Notes under the pieces: model-generated
What the model saw: only the letters and a program-made list of their open reading frames with translations
What the model was told of the DNA's origin: nothing
The model's database searches: none
Source of the DNA: Bacteroidales bacterium
GTDB taxonomy: Bacteria; Bacteroidota; Bacteroidia; Bacteroidales; F082
Direction of reading: 5' to 3'
Length of the DNA stretch: 63,547 nt
Assembly (NCBI GenBank): GCA_017381865.1
Contig: JAFOBJ010000059.1
Location: 1-63,547, forward strand
Position numbers and translations under genes: made by a program
In this document: positions 9,464 through 19,258 of the stretch, in pieces
Layout: each line of letters opens with the position of its first letter
Numbering within the stretch: the first letter of the stretch is position 1

Positions 9464-10782
9464 TGAAACGTGTTTTAATCATAACATATTATTGGCCACC
9501 ATCAGGCGGTTCTGGCGTTCAACGTTGGTTAAAGATGTCGAAATATCTTCCGGAAAATGGATGGCAACCAGTTATTTATACTGCTGACGGTGCAGAATAT
9601 CCAGTCGAAGATTTGTCGTTAGAAAAAGATATAGCTCCAGAAGCTGAAATTATCAGACGTCCTATCATCGAGCCTTATTCTTTTTATAAAAAATTTTTAG
9701 GAATCAAAAAAGACGAGAAAATAAAGGCTGGATTCATCAATGAAGGAAAGAAAAAATCTGCTTGGAAAGAAAATGTAAGTGTTTGGTTAAGAGGTAATTT
9801 ATTTATTCCAGATGCTCGTTGTTGGTGGATAAAACCTTCTGTAAGATATCTTAAAAAATATTTGCAAAAAAATCCTGTCGATGCAATTATCTCAACAGGA
9901 CCTCCGCATTCTATGCATCTCATCGCTAAAGAATTACATAAAAAATTTAACATTCCTTGGATTGCCGACTTCCGTGATCCTTGGACTGATATAGATTTCT
10001 TTAGTGAATTAAAATTAACAAAAAGAAGTCTGAAGAAACATCATAAACTTCAATATCAAGTTCTTACAGAAGCAAATAAGGTCGTTACCGTTGGCTGGGA
10101 TTGGGCGAAAGGTCTTGAAAGTCACGGCGCAAAAGATGTAGCTGTCATTACAAATGGCTATGACTTTAATATTGAGGAACTTAGAACAAAATCAGGCTTA
10201 TCGGACAACTTCGTAATGTCGCATGTTGGAATTATAGGTGCGGCAAGAAACGCTACCAAATTCTGGGAGGCTCTTGGTGAACTAATAAAAGATGAAAATC
10301 AATCTGATTTTTCTAACTTATTAAAAATTAGACTGATAGGTCAGGTTGATAATTCCGTTTTGATTTCAATAAAAGAAAATAAATTGGAAAATCATGTCGA
10401 GATAATTCCTTATATCCCGCATGAAAAAGTCATTATCGAACAGAGTGCATCGCAAGTTTTGTTACTTTTTGTTAACAATTCGCCTAATGCAAAAGGAATC
10501 CTTACGGGAAAAATATTTGAATATATGGCATCGGGACGTCCTATTTTGGCAATCGGTCCAAAAGACGGCGACACCGCAATAATTCTCGATGAAACAAAAT
10601 CTGGAACTATCGTCGACTTCGAAGATAAAGAAGGAATGAAAAAATCAATCCTCGATTTATTTGAGAAATATAAGGATAATCAACTTCTTACAAAAGAAAA
10701 CGAAAGTGTTAAAAAATATTCACGCAGAGCGTTGGCAAAAGAATATGTTAATTTAATTGAGAGGATTTTAAGAAATGAATGA
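9463..10782 (+). CDS. GT-B glycosyltransferase (GT4-like)
   Basis: A 439-residue soluble enzyme. The N-terminal Rossmann half has the acceptor loop YWPPSGGSGVQRW; a C-terminal donor domain follows with the family pattern GKIFEYMASGRPILAIG. It probably adds a sugar to a lipid-linked or cell-surface glycan on the cytoplasmic side. Neither donor nor acceptor can be read from the sequence. It overlaps the next gene by 8 bp and heads the nonulosonate cluster. Confidence 0.88.
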   Translation: MKRVLIITYYWPPSGGSGVQRWLKMSKYLPENGWQPVIYTADGAEYPVEDLSLEKDIAPEAEIIRRPIIEPYSFYKKFLGIKKDEKIKAGFINEGKKKSAWKENVSVWLRGNLFIPDARCWWIKPSVRYLKKYLQKNPVDAIISTGPPHSMHLIAKELHKKFNIPWIADFRDPWTDIDFFSELKLTKRSLKKHHKLQYQVLTEANKVVTVGWDWAKGLESHGAKDVAVITNGYDFNIEELRTKSGLSDNFVMSHVGIIGAARNATKFWEALGELIKDENQSDFSNLLKIRLIGQVDNSVLISIKENKLENHVEIIPYIPHEKVIIEQSASQVLLLFVNNSPNAKGILTGKIFEYMASGRPILAIGPKDGDTAIILDETKSGTIVDFEDKEGMKKSILDLFEKYKDNQLLTKENESVKKYSRRALAKEYVNLIERILRNE

Positions 10783-11533
10783 CATTAAAATAATCATACA
10801 GGCACGCACTGGTTCAACGCGTCTGCCTCAGAAAATGATACTTCCTTTCTATGAAAATGAAGGTATTTTCTCATTGATACTTAAAAGGTTAACATTGAAT
10901 TTTAAGAAAGAAAATATCATTCTTGCAACGTCGACAAACCCAAATAATGATGTCTTGGTCGATATCGCAAAAAAATACGAAATCAATTATTTTAGAGGCT
11001 CGGAAAATGATGTGCTTCAACGATTTATCGATGCCGCAAATGAATTTAACGCTGATAAAATTATTAGAGTATGCGCTGATAATCCTTTCCTTGATATGGA
11101 TTTTCTTAATTTTCTTTTGCAAAATTTTGAAAAAACAGACTGCGATTATATGTCATTTTCTACATCAGAAGGAACTCCAACGATTAAAACACATTACGGT
11201 TTCTGGGCTGAAGCTGTGAAACTCAGTGCTTTAAATAAAGTTAAATCTATGACAGATGAAAGTCTTTATCATGAACATGTGACGAATTTTATCTATGCAA
11301 ATAAAGATGTTTTTGATGTAAGATTTTTTAACATTTCTGAAGAAATAGAAAGTCATGACGATATAAGATTAACTATCGATACAAAGACGGATTTTGAAAT
11401 TCAGAAAGAAATTTTTAATAAGATTTATAAAGAAAAACGTAATTTCAATGCTTTCGATGTTGTAAGTTTTCTTGGTGAAAATCAGCAATATATGAAGATA
11501 ATGAAAGATGAAATATTAAAGAATCAGAAGTAA
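10775..11533 (+). CDS. SpsF/NeuA-like cytidylyltransferase
   Basis: A 252-residue nucleotidyltransferase of the SpsF type: the N-terminus IIIQARTGSTRLPQKM is the nucleotide-binding loop, followed by RVCADNPFLD. It lacks the RGGSKG(I/L)P loop of classical NeuA. Located directly before a NeuB/SpsE-like synthase, it is the likely CMP-activating enzyme for the nonulosonate made here. That role rests on context. Confidence 0.82.
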   Translation: MNDIKIIIQARTGSTRLPQKMILPFYENEGIFSLILKRLTLNFKKENIILATSTNPNNDVLVDIAKKYEINYFRGSENDVLQRFIDAANEFNADKIIRVCADNPFLDMDFLNFLLQNFEKTDCDYMSFSTSEGTPTIKTHYGFWAEAVKLSALNKVKSMTDESLYHEHVTNFIYANKDVFDVRFFNISEEIESHDDIRLTIDTKTDFEIQKEIFNKIYKEKRNFNAFDVVSFLGENQQYMKIMKDEILKNQK

Positions 11534-11535
11534 TT

Positions 11536-12579
11536 ATGAGAAACGGAACTTATATAATCGGTGAAATCGGGCAGAATCATAATGGTTCTGTTGACATTGC
11601 GAAGCTTATCGTCGAACTTATTTCTCGACCTGTTAAGGAAGAATATTTCGGCATTGATTTGCAACCTATGAACGCCGTGAAAATGACAAAACGTGACCTT
11701 GCGCACGAGTTGTCTGATTCTCAAATGTCGAGAGTTTACGATTCACCTAATTCATTTGGAAGGACTTACGGTGAGCATCGCGCTTATCTTGAACTTTCAG
11801 ACGAACAGCATTATGAGGTTTATAAATATGCAAAAGAAAAAGGTCTCGATTTTGTCGAAACGTTATGCGCTCCGTCTTGCTTGAGCATGATGAAATATTT
11901 TACTCCTGATTATCTGAAAGTTGCAAGTCGCGACTTGACAAATATTCCTTTGTTGGAAGCTCTTGCCGAAACAAAAATACCGATTATTTTGTCAACTGGA
12001 ATGGCAGGAAAAAAAGAACTCGATGAGGCTTTGGAAGTGATAACAAAATATCACAATGAAATTTCAATTTTACATTGCGTTTCTCAATATCCAACAAACC
12101 CAAACAATCTGAATCTCAACACGATAAAGTATCTTAAAAATAATTATCCTCAATATAAAATCGGTTTTTCTGATCATACAATCGGAATTTCTGCACCTAT
12201 AGCAGCGATTGCAATGGGAGCGGAAATCGTTGAAAAACACGTCACTATCGACAGAAGAATGAAAGGCACCGACCAAGCAGGTTCTTTAGGTCCTGATGGC
12301 GTGAACCGTATGATTCGCGACATAAGAATAACAGAAATGTCGATGGGAAAAGAGGAATTGTTTATCGAACCAGAAGTTAAAAATAGCAAAATTAAACTGG
12401 AACGTTCCATCGCAACAAATCGTGACCTTAAAATTGGCGATATTATAACAGAAAATGATATTCATCTTTTAAGTCCTGGTGATGGTTTTAAATGGTCTGA
12501 AAAACAATCTGTTATTGGTAAAAAAGTAAAAGTTGAAATACCAAGAAACGAAGTTATTTATCCTCAAAATTTAGAATGA
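11536..12579 (+). CDS. N-acetylneuraminate synthase family protein (NeuB/SpsE-like)
   Basis: A 347-residue enzyme that condenses a hexosamine with phosphoenolpyruvate into a nine-carbon acid. The TIM barrel begins IIGEIGQNHNGS and contains SQYPT, GFSDHTIG and EKHVTIDR. The C-terminal 60 residues form the antifreeze-like SAF domain (LERSIATNRDLKIGD). The following HAD phosphatase hints that the product is a 9-phosphate. No hydrolysing epimerase (NeuC) or Leg/Pse aminosugar genes lie nearby, so the substrate cannot be assigned. Confidence 0.9.
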   Translation: MRNGTYIIGEIGQNHNGSVDIAKLIVELISRPVKEEYFGIDLQPMNAVKMTKRDLAHELSDSQMSRVYDSPNSFGRTYGEHRAYLELSDEQHYEVYKYAKEKGLDFVETLCAPSCLSMMKYFTPDYLKVASRDLTNIPLLEALAETKIPIILSTGMAGKKELDEALEVITKYHNEISILHCVSQYPTNPNNLNLNTIKYLKNNYPQYKIGFSDHTIGISAPIAAIAMGAEIVEKHVTIDRRMKGTDQAGSLGPDGVNRMIRDIRITEMSMGKEELFIEPEVKNSKIKLERSIATNRDLKIGDIITENDIHLLSPGDGFKWSEKQSVIGKKVKVEIPRNEVIYPQNLE

Positions 12580-13546
<967 letters not shown>

Positions 13547-13547
<1 letters not shown>

Positions 13548-14848
13548 TGAGATATAGCAATCTTAATGTTTTAGAAATCAATGAAATATCACGAATTGTG
13601 AAGGAGAAGCAACCTTCATTATTCAAGCAGATTTGTATTTTTATCGGACAGTTATTTTATTATACTTTCATAGTTCATTTTAAATATAAGTCACTGCCTG
13701 TCAATTATAAAGGCTTGGTTTTCTTTGGTGTTTCGCTCAATAATCGTCGTTCGCTTGAACCGATAATTGATAAGGTAGAAAAAGACACATATTTATATCT
13801 CAACAATCATGTCACCGATGTGCATAAAAGGCGCGCTTGGTGGCATAGCATTCCTTACATTTTTTCCTTAATAAAACTTTACAAAAAATCTAATAAAGAT
13901 GATAAATCTTTGATTATTAAATATTTTACTCGACTCTGGACAACTTACGGACTTTATAAAGTCGCAGGTGAAATGTTGGACAAATATAATGTTAAGGTTT
14001 TAGTTTTGGCGAATGATCATAATGATATAAACAGATGTTTGATTTTCAATGCTTTGGAGCGAGGAATAAAGACTGTTTATGTTCAACATGCTTCTGTTAA
14101 AAAAGGTTTCCCTCGTTTAGATTTCTCTTATTCTTTCCTTGACGGACAAGAGTCGTTGGATAAATATCTTTATGCAGGAAAGCCTAATGGCGAAGTTTAT
14201 CTCTCTGGTGGAGTTCGTTTTGATTTTCTTTACGATAAAATTGTTAAAAGAAATGATGAAGTTAAGAAAATAGGAGTGGCAATCAATATGTTAGATGATT
14301 TTGAAAAAGTTAAAAATCTTTGTGTTTTCTTGAAAAATGAAGGTTATAACGATTTGATACTTCGTCCGCATCCACGTTATCAACATCTTGATACAGAGTG
14401 GCTAACAAAGAATAATATTACTATTTCAAATCCTAAAGAAGAAAGTTCATTTGACTTCATCGCCAATATCGACTTTATGATTTCAAATGAATCAGCCATT
14501 CACCTTGATGCTTCGATAATGTATTGCCCGACAGTTCTTTATAATATGTCTGACAATATTGTCCTAGATGATTACAATTTTGTTAAAAATAATTTGGTTA
14601 AATTGGCGGAAAGCAATTTAGAATTGTTAAATTTCATTAAGAATAAAAATGAAATTATGCCAAGCAAAGCAATTTTACAATTTTACAATGCATCTTCAGG
14701 TTCGCATTTAGAAGGCAAATTGGGAGATACAATAGCGATATTTTTGAATATGCTTTGTCAAGGTGAAGAGAATCAATTTGATAAGAAATATGGTTTTGTT
14801 AAAGAATCAGATATTCTTCATAAAATTGACGATTCTTTCGCAAGCTAA
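13547..14848 (+). CDS. Putative GT-B glycosyltransferase, candidate nonulosonate transferase
   Basis: A 433-residue protein with no strong family signature. Features seen: ERGIKTVYVQHASVKKG (the VQH element of capsule glycosyl- and glycerophosphotransferases), LRPHPRYQ, and SNESAIHLDASIMYC, where a donor phosphate might bind. These recall the polysialyltransferase and CDP-glycerol transferase superfamilies. As the last gene of the synthase-phosphatase-acetyltransferase run, it is the best candidate for transferring the activated sugar. Its last 42 bp overlap the 3' end of the convergent wecB. Confidence 0.62.
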
Positions 14849-15973
14849 GCCATCGCCGTAAGGATTGACAGCTTGACTCATTTTCTTATAAGAAATTTCG
14901 TTATCTAAAAGTTCGGATACTTCATTAACAATCTTATCGTAGTCAGTGCCAACGAGTTTCACAGTTCCAGCGTCGAGAGCTTCTGGACGTTCTGTGTTGT
15001 TACGCATTACGAGAACTGGTTTTCCGAGACTTGGAGCTTCTTCTTGAATGCCGCCGCTATCAGTCAATATGATGTCGGCTTTTTCCATTAGGAATATAAA
15101 GTTAAGATAATCAAGAGGTTCGATGAAGAAAGTATTCGTTGATACATTTACATCATGATTTTTGTTTATAACATCGATGCCGAATATTTCAGAGATAGGT
15201 TTTCTGACATTTGGATTGAGATGCATCGGATACACGAAATCGACGTTTGGATATTTTATTGATAATGTGCGTATTGCATTGCAAATATTTTTAAAACCTT
15301 CACCAAAGTTTTCTCGGCGATGTCCTGTTATAAGAACGATTTTCTTCTGACGCTCAACATCATAACCATTTTCTTTGATGTTGTTTTTTAAAGTTTCAGC
15401 TAAATTATTATTGTTCTTAATTTTGTTAACAACCCAGAACAAAGCATCGATTACAGTATTGCCTGTAATTATAATATTTTGATTATCAACGTTTTCTTTT
15501 AAAAGATTTTGGCGGCTTAATTCTGTTGGTGCGAGGTGAAAAGTCGCGATTCTTCCTGTCATTCGGCGGTTCATTTCTTCTGGCCAAGGACTATAAATGT
15601 CGTTGGTTCTCAATCCAGCTTCGATGTGTGCCACAGGTATTTGTTTGTAGAATGCCGCTAAGGCTGCTGCCATTGAAGTGGTCGTGTCGCCATGAACGAG
15701 GACTACGTCGGGATTTGCTTCGTTGAGAACATCACGAAGTCCGAGCATGACGCGTGAGGTCACATCGTACAAATCCTGACCTTGTTTCATAATGTTAAGG
15801 TCGTAATCAGGTTTTATTTCGAATATGTCGAGGACTTGGTCGAGCATTTCGCGATGTTTGGCGGTAACACATACTATGGTCTGAAAATCAGTGTTTTCAT
15901 GAAATTTCTTAACGAGTGGAGCCATTTTTATAGCTTCTGGACGTGTTCCAAAAACCAACATTACCTTTTTCAT
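14807..15973 (-). CDS. wecB: UDP-N-acetylglucosamine 2-epimerase (non-hydrolysing)
   Basis: A 388-residue enzyme with FGTRPEAIKMAPL at the N-terminus, VHGDTTTSMAAALAA, HIEAGLRT, and the UDP-binding run LTDSGGIQEEAPSLGKPV. It converts UDP-GlcNAc to UDP-ManNAc. The gene starts 10 bp after wecC, forming a two-gene operon for UDP-ManNAcA, a precursor for surface glycans. The C-terminus overlaps a convergent gene. Confidence 0.97.
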   Translation of the reverse strand: MKKVMLVFGTRPEAIKMAPLVKKFHENTDFQTIVCVTAKHREMLDQVLDIFEIKPDYDLNIMKQGQDLYDVTSRVMLGLRDVLNEANPDVVLVHGDTTTSMAAALAAFYKQIPVAHIEAGLRTNDIYSPWPEEMNRRMTGRIATFHLAPTELSRQNLLKENVDNQNIIITGNTVIDALFWVVNKIKNNNNLAETLKNNIKENGYDVERQKKIVLITGHRRENFGEGFKNICNAIRTLSIKYPNVDFVYPMHLNPNVRKPISEIFGIDVINKNHDVNVSTNTFFIEPLDYLNFIFLMEKADIILTDSGGIQEEAPSLGKPVLVMRNNTERPEALDAGTVKLVGTDYDKIVNEVSELLDNEISYKKMSQAVNPYGDGLACERIVNFMKNI

Positions 15974-15983
15974 ATTTCGAGAT

Positions 15984-17192
15984 TTATTTGTTCATATTAT
16001 TGCCACAGAAATCCAAGACGATGATGTCGTTTCTGTAGTTTAATTCTGCAAATTCACGATGGTTGACGAGGAAAACCACAATGTCGGCAGTGTCGTAAGC
16101 AACTTTATAATCAGTGAGTTTGAAGAGATTATTTTCTTTTACATTAGGTTCAACAATCATAATGTCGGGATTGTTGCAGGCTTGTAATACATTGGTTGTT
16201 ATCGACTTGGCAGGAGACTCTCTCAAATCGTCGATATTAGGTTTGAAAGCGAGTCCCATCATTGCTACTTTTGGTTTGCGATGGTTTTTAAGTTCAAACT
16301 CAAGCATGCTGGTTTTAACTTTTTCAGCGCACCAAAGAGCTTTGTAATTGTTTATTTCTCTTGCAGTTGCAATGATTTTAGATTCTTTTGGATAATCAGC
16401 TGTGATGAAATAAGGGTCGACAGCAATACAATGGCCTCCAACGCCACAACCTGGACGAAGTATGTTTACTCTTGGATGTTTATTGGCCAAATCTATCAAT
16501 TCCCAAACGTTGATGCCAGCCTTGTCGCATATGATAGACAATTCGTTAGCGAAAGCGATTTGTACGTCTCGAGAAGAATTTTCTGTGAGTTTGCACATCT
16601 CGGCAGTGCGGCTGTTTGTTGAATGAAGTTGACCTTTGACAAATATTTTGTAAAATTCTTTTGCCTTTTCTGTTGAAGCATCGTTGACGCCGCCGATTAC
16701 GCGGTCGTTGTTTTCGAGTTCGAATATCACGTTGCCAGGAAGCACGCGTTCTGGACAGTAAGCGATGAAAATCTTGTCTTTAAGTTCTGGTCGTGTTTCA
16801 TAAATCAGCGACATCATTTTCTCTGTCGTTCCAACAGGAGATGTCGATTCGATGACGAATAAATCATTAGGTTTGAGGAGTGGAATTATCATGCGAGTCG
16901 CTGCTTCCACATAAGAGATGTCAGGCTCGTGGTCGCCTTTAAATGGAGTAGGAACGACGATGAAATAAGCGTCACATTCTTGAGGCTCGGTATAAGCCTT
17001 GAAATTACCGCTGGCAATGACATCTTGAAGAAGCTGTTCCATACCAGGTTCGATGATATGAAGCACACCTTTGTTAGTAGTCTCAACCACATTTTTATTA
17101 ATATCTACACCAATAACATCGACGCCGTGCTTGGCCGCAATGATGGCTGTCGGCAGACCGATGTATCCTAAACCCATGAAACAAGCTCTCAT
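15984..17192 (-). CDS. wecC: UDP-N-acetyl-D-mannosamine dehydrogenase
   Basis: A 402-residue NAD-dependent dehydrogenase of the UDP-glucose/GDP-mannose family. It has the N-terminal GLGYIGLPTA nucleotide loop and the catalytic Cys in RPGCGVGGHCIAVDPYF. It oxidises UDP-ManNAc to UDP-ManNAcA. The gene is first in its operon, with a TATCTTTG box at 17212-17219. Confidence 0.96.
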   Translation of the reverse strand: MRACFMGLGYIGLPTAIIAAKHGVDVIGVDINKNVVETTNKGVLHIIEPGMEQLLQDVIASGNFKAYTEPQECDAYFIVVPTPFKGDHEPDISYVEAATRMIIPLLKPNDLFVIESTSPVGTTEKMMSLIYETRPELKDKIFIAYCPERVLPGNVIFELENNDRVIGGVNDASTEKAKEFYKIFVKGQLHSTNSRTAEMCKLTENSSRDVQIAFANELSIICDKAGINVWELIDLANKHPRVNILRPGCGVGGHCIAVDPYFITADYPKESKIIATAREINNYKALWCAEKVKTSMLEFELKNHRKPKVAMMGLAFKPNIDDLRESPAKSITTNVLQACNNPDIMIVEPNVKENNLFKLTDYKVAYDTADIVVFLVNHREFAELNYRNDIIVLDFCGNNMNK

Positions 17193-17211
17193 CTTAAAAA
17201 ATATTTATTTG

Positions 17212-17219
17212 CAAAGATA
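17212..17219 (-). promoter_or_regulatory. -7 box of wecC-wecB
   Basis: The minus strand reads TATCTTTG, 19 nt before the wecC ATG. Confidence 0.6.
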
Positions 17220-17227
17220 AGAAAAAA

Positions 17228-17267
17228 GACTACAAGTCAACAAGATTACAAGACTACAAGTTTTTTT
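17228..17267 (+). repeat. Octamer array (GACTACAA family)
   Basis: Units GACTACAA, GTCAACAA, GATTACAA, GACTACAA, then GTTTTTTT. A 9-bp repeat (GGGATTAAA twice) follows at about 17279-17305. The array lies just upstream of the wecC promoter. The 17193-17546 gap has no gene; besides promoters it holds only this array, one more array and a decayed hairpin repeat. Confidence 0.75.
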
Positions 17268-17410
17268 AGAGGGAAAGAGGGATTAAAGGGATTAAAGGGA
17301 ATGGAGGTGTGGTCGCTGAGTTTTTCGAAGTGAATTTTCTTCTCACAGAGCAACGCAGAGAATTACTTTGCGATACTTTGCGCCTTTGCTAGAAACTTTC
17401 AACTCCTGAA

Positions 17411-17457
17411 ATAGTTCCCAGGCAGGCATTCCGAAATCTGCTCTTAATTCCTCTGCC
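17411..17457 (+). repeat. Decayed copy of the AGGCAGG hairpin element
   Basis: Shares ATAGTT(T/C)CCAGGCAGG and GCAGGCATTCCGA with the element at 21384-21428 (arms in different order), with a GGCAG/CTGCC stem. Its match to the other copy fades after the first half. Confidence 0.55.
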
Positions 17458-17476
17458 GTGCTTTCGCAGAAAAATT

Positions 17477-17508
17477 TTCTGAAGTTCTGAGATTCTGAAG
17501 TTCTTATT
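17477..17508 (+). repeat. Octamer array (TTCTGAAG)
   Basis: Units TTCTGAAG, TTCTGAGA, TTCTGAAG, TTCTTATT, ending 11 nt before the -7 box of the DUF362 gene, so the array covers its upstream promoter region. Confidence 0.7.
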
Positions 17509-17519
17509 ATGAATATTTT

Positions 17520-17527
17520 TAAATTTG
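17520..17527 (+). promoter_or_regulatory. -7 box of the DUF362 gene
   Basis: TAAATTTG, 19 nt before the ATG at 17547. Confidence 0.5.
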
Positions 17528-17546
17528 TAGTCCAAAGTATAAAGTT

Positions 17547-18515
17547 ATGAAAACATTAAAACAAATTTCAATCGCAGTTTTTATGATGACTATGTTAGTT
17601 AATTGCACAAATAACAAAAATGAAAAGCCTGTCGTTTATATGACAAGCGACATCTCTCCAGAGGGTTTGGTAAAAGTATATGAGGCTCTTGGCGTTAAAG
17701 CTGAAGGCAGAGTGGCAGTCAAGATTTCAACAGGTGAACCTGGCGGCAAAAATTTCTTGAAACCTGAACTTATCAAAGACCTCGTGCAAAAAGTGAACGG
17801 AACTTTGGTTGAATGTAACACTGCATACGCCGGTAAACGTAATACCAACGAAGCTCATTGGCAGACTTTTAAAGACCATGGCTTTATGGCAATAGCTCCT
17901 TGTGACCTTATGGACGAATTCGGCGAAAAGAAAATCCCTGTCAAAGACACAACTCATATTAAATATAACCTCGTCGGCGACCATATCGACAACTACGACT
18001 TTATGATTAACCTCGCTCACTTCAAAGGTCACGCTATGGGCGGTTTCGGCGGCGTCTTGAAAAATCAGTCTATCGGCATCGCTTCTGCTAACGGCAAGGC
18101 TTATATCCATACCGCTGGAAAGACAGCCGACAAAAATCTTATCTGGAAAGAAAACAGAGACGTTCCTCAAGATTATTTCATTGAAGCAATGGCAGCATCG
18201 GCTCAGTCAGTTCACGATTATTTCAATGGAAAGATATTATATATCAATGTGATGAATAATCTCTCCGTCGATTGCGACTGCAACAACCATCCAGCTGACC
18301 CTGAAATGAAAGACATCGGAATATTGGCTTCTACCGACCCAGTCGCTCTTGATCAGGCTTGCGTTGATTTGGTTTTTAACTATCCTTCACAAGATGGCGA
18401 CGACGCTAAGGCTCTGATAGAGAGAATCAACTCACGTCATGGCGTTCATATCATCGAACATGCAGCAGCAATAGGACTCGGCTCGAGAGAATATGAATTG
18501 GTGAGGATTGATTAA
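17547..18515 (+). CDS. DUF362 domain lipoprotein
   Basis: A 322-residue protein with a lipoprotein signal (MTMLVNC, lipidated Cys near residue 21). The DUF362 core follows: KISTGEPGGKNFL, DFMINLAHFKGHAMGGFGG, and STDPVALDQACVDL. DUF362 proteins are widespread, sometimes fused to ferredoxin domains and annotated as iron-sulfur proteins; this one has no ferredoxin cysteine cluster. The biochemical role is unknown. Confidence 0.9.
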   Translation: MKTLKQISIAVFMMTMLVNCTNNKNEKPVVYMTSDISPEGLVKVYEALGVKAEGRVAVKISTGEPGGKNFLKPELIKDLVQKVNGTLVECNTAYAGKRNTNEAHWQTFKDHGFMAIAPCDLMDEFGEKKIPVKDTTHIKYNLVGDHIDNYDFMINLAHFKGHAMGGFGGVLKNQSIGIASANGKAYIHTAGKTADKNLIWKENRDVPQDYFIEAMAASAQSVHDYFNGKILYINVMNNLSVDCDCNNHPADPEMKDIGILASTDPVALDQACVDLVFNYPSQDGDDAKALIERINSRHGVHIIEHAAAIGLGSREYELVRID

Positions 18516-18549
18516 AGGCTAATGGCTAAAGACAAAAGGTAAAGAGTTA
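18515..18549 (+). repeat. Heptamer array (AAGGCTA family)
   Basis: Units AAGGCTA, ATGGCTA, AAGACAA, AAGGTAA, AGAGTTA. It starts on the last base of the DUF362 stop codon and spans the gap to the next start. Confidence 0.7.
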
Positions 18550-18557
18550 AAGTAATT

Positions 18558-19184
18558 ATGAAAAATACATTTAAGTATTTGACATTGATTTTCTTAATCA
18601 TTTTTACAACAAAGTCTGTTGTCTGTTGTCCGTTGCCTGTTGACAAAATAAAAAAGTCTGTTGAACGTCAGTTGAATGATTTTCCAAAATCGACTTTGCA
18701 GGATTTGTATAAAAGTTTCTTTCAAGACAGATTCGGTCCGGGACATTTGGTCAGCGACACTTCTAAGGCTGGAAATTATCTTCGTTATGAATTGAATCAT
18801 TCGACAGAATTTCATGATAAATATTATGAACCGACAGGATATGAGTCTAATTATTATAGAGTTAACCTTTCGGTTATTAAAGAAAATAAAATCTCATATC
18901 AAGATTTTTTTGATGCTTTTTTAAGAAGTGTCGAGAAAGTTAATCTGAATGATATTTCTGAATGGAAAAAAGAATGGGCTGAGATAGAAGCAGTTATCAT
19001 TTCTATGAATTTGAATCTTGAAAATTTTGAGAAAGATTTGGAAATGATACATTCAGTTTTGGAACAAGACAAATACGCAGTTCATCACAGCGATATTTAT
19101 AATTCTGAATATCACCCACATTATAGAATTATAGAGAAATCTATTTTTGAGAAAGAGATATTACCTTTATTAGTTAGGAATTAG
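18558..19184 (+). CDS. Small secreted protein of unknown function
   Basis: A 208-residue protein with an N-terminal hydrophobic signal (FKYLTLIFLIIFTT). The mature part has a conserved-looking stretch SFFQDRFGPGHLVSD and is rich in charged and aromatic residues, without a recognised catalytic motif. The region just after the signal core (KSVVCCPLPV) is encoded by a heptamer array, so the cleavage region is repeat-derived. It follows the DUF362 gene on the same strand and may share its transcript. Confidence 0.7.
   Translation: MKNTFKYLTLIFLIIFTTKSVVCCPLPVDKIKKSVERQLNDFPKSTLQDLYKSFFQDRFGPGHLVSDTSKAGNYLRYELNHSTEFHDKYYEPTGYESNYYRVNLSVIKENKISYQDFFDAFLRSVEKVNLNDISEWKKEWAEIEAVIISMNLNLENFEKDLEMIHSVLEQDKYAVHHSDIYNSEYHPHYRIIEKSIFEKEILPLLVRN
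18614..18641 (+). repeat. Intragenic heptamer array (GTCTGTT family)
   Basis: Units GTCTGTT, GTCTGTT, GTCCGTT, GCCTGTT. The words match the arrays in the RNase H linker and the sulfatase loop. It codes for the signal-peptide end of the surrounding gene. Confidence 0.75.
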
Positions 19185-19201
19185 GAATTGATTTTTAAAA
19201 A

Positions 19202-19241
19202 ACTTGTTGTCTTGTTGTCATGTAGTCTTGTAGACTTTTAT
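19202..19241 (+). repeat. Octamer array abutting the rlmI -7 box
   Basis: Units ACTTGTTG, TCTTGTTG, TCATGTAG, TCTTGTAG, ACTTTTAT. The next base starts the TATCTTTG box, so the array forms the -33 region and spacer of this promoter. Two TTAGGAA units lie just upstream (19174-19187) over the previous stop codon. Confidence 0.8.
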
Positions 19242-19249
19242 TATCTTTG
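19242..19249 (+). promoter_or_regulatory. -7 box of rlmI
   Basis: TATCTTTG, 9 nt before the first usable ATG (19259). Transcription would start close to the start codon, so the message is nearly leaderless. Confidence 0.65.
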
Positions 19250-19258
19250 TACAAAATT

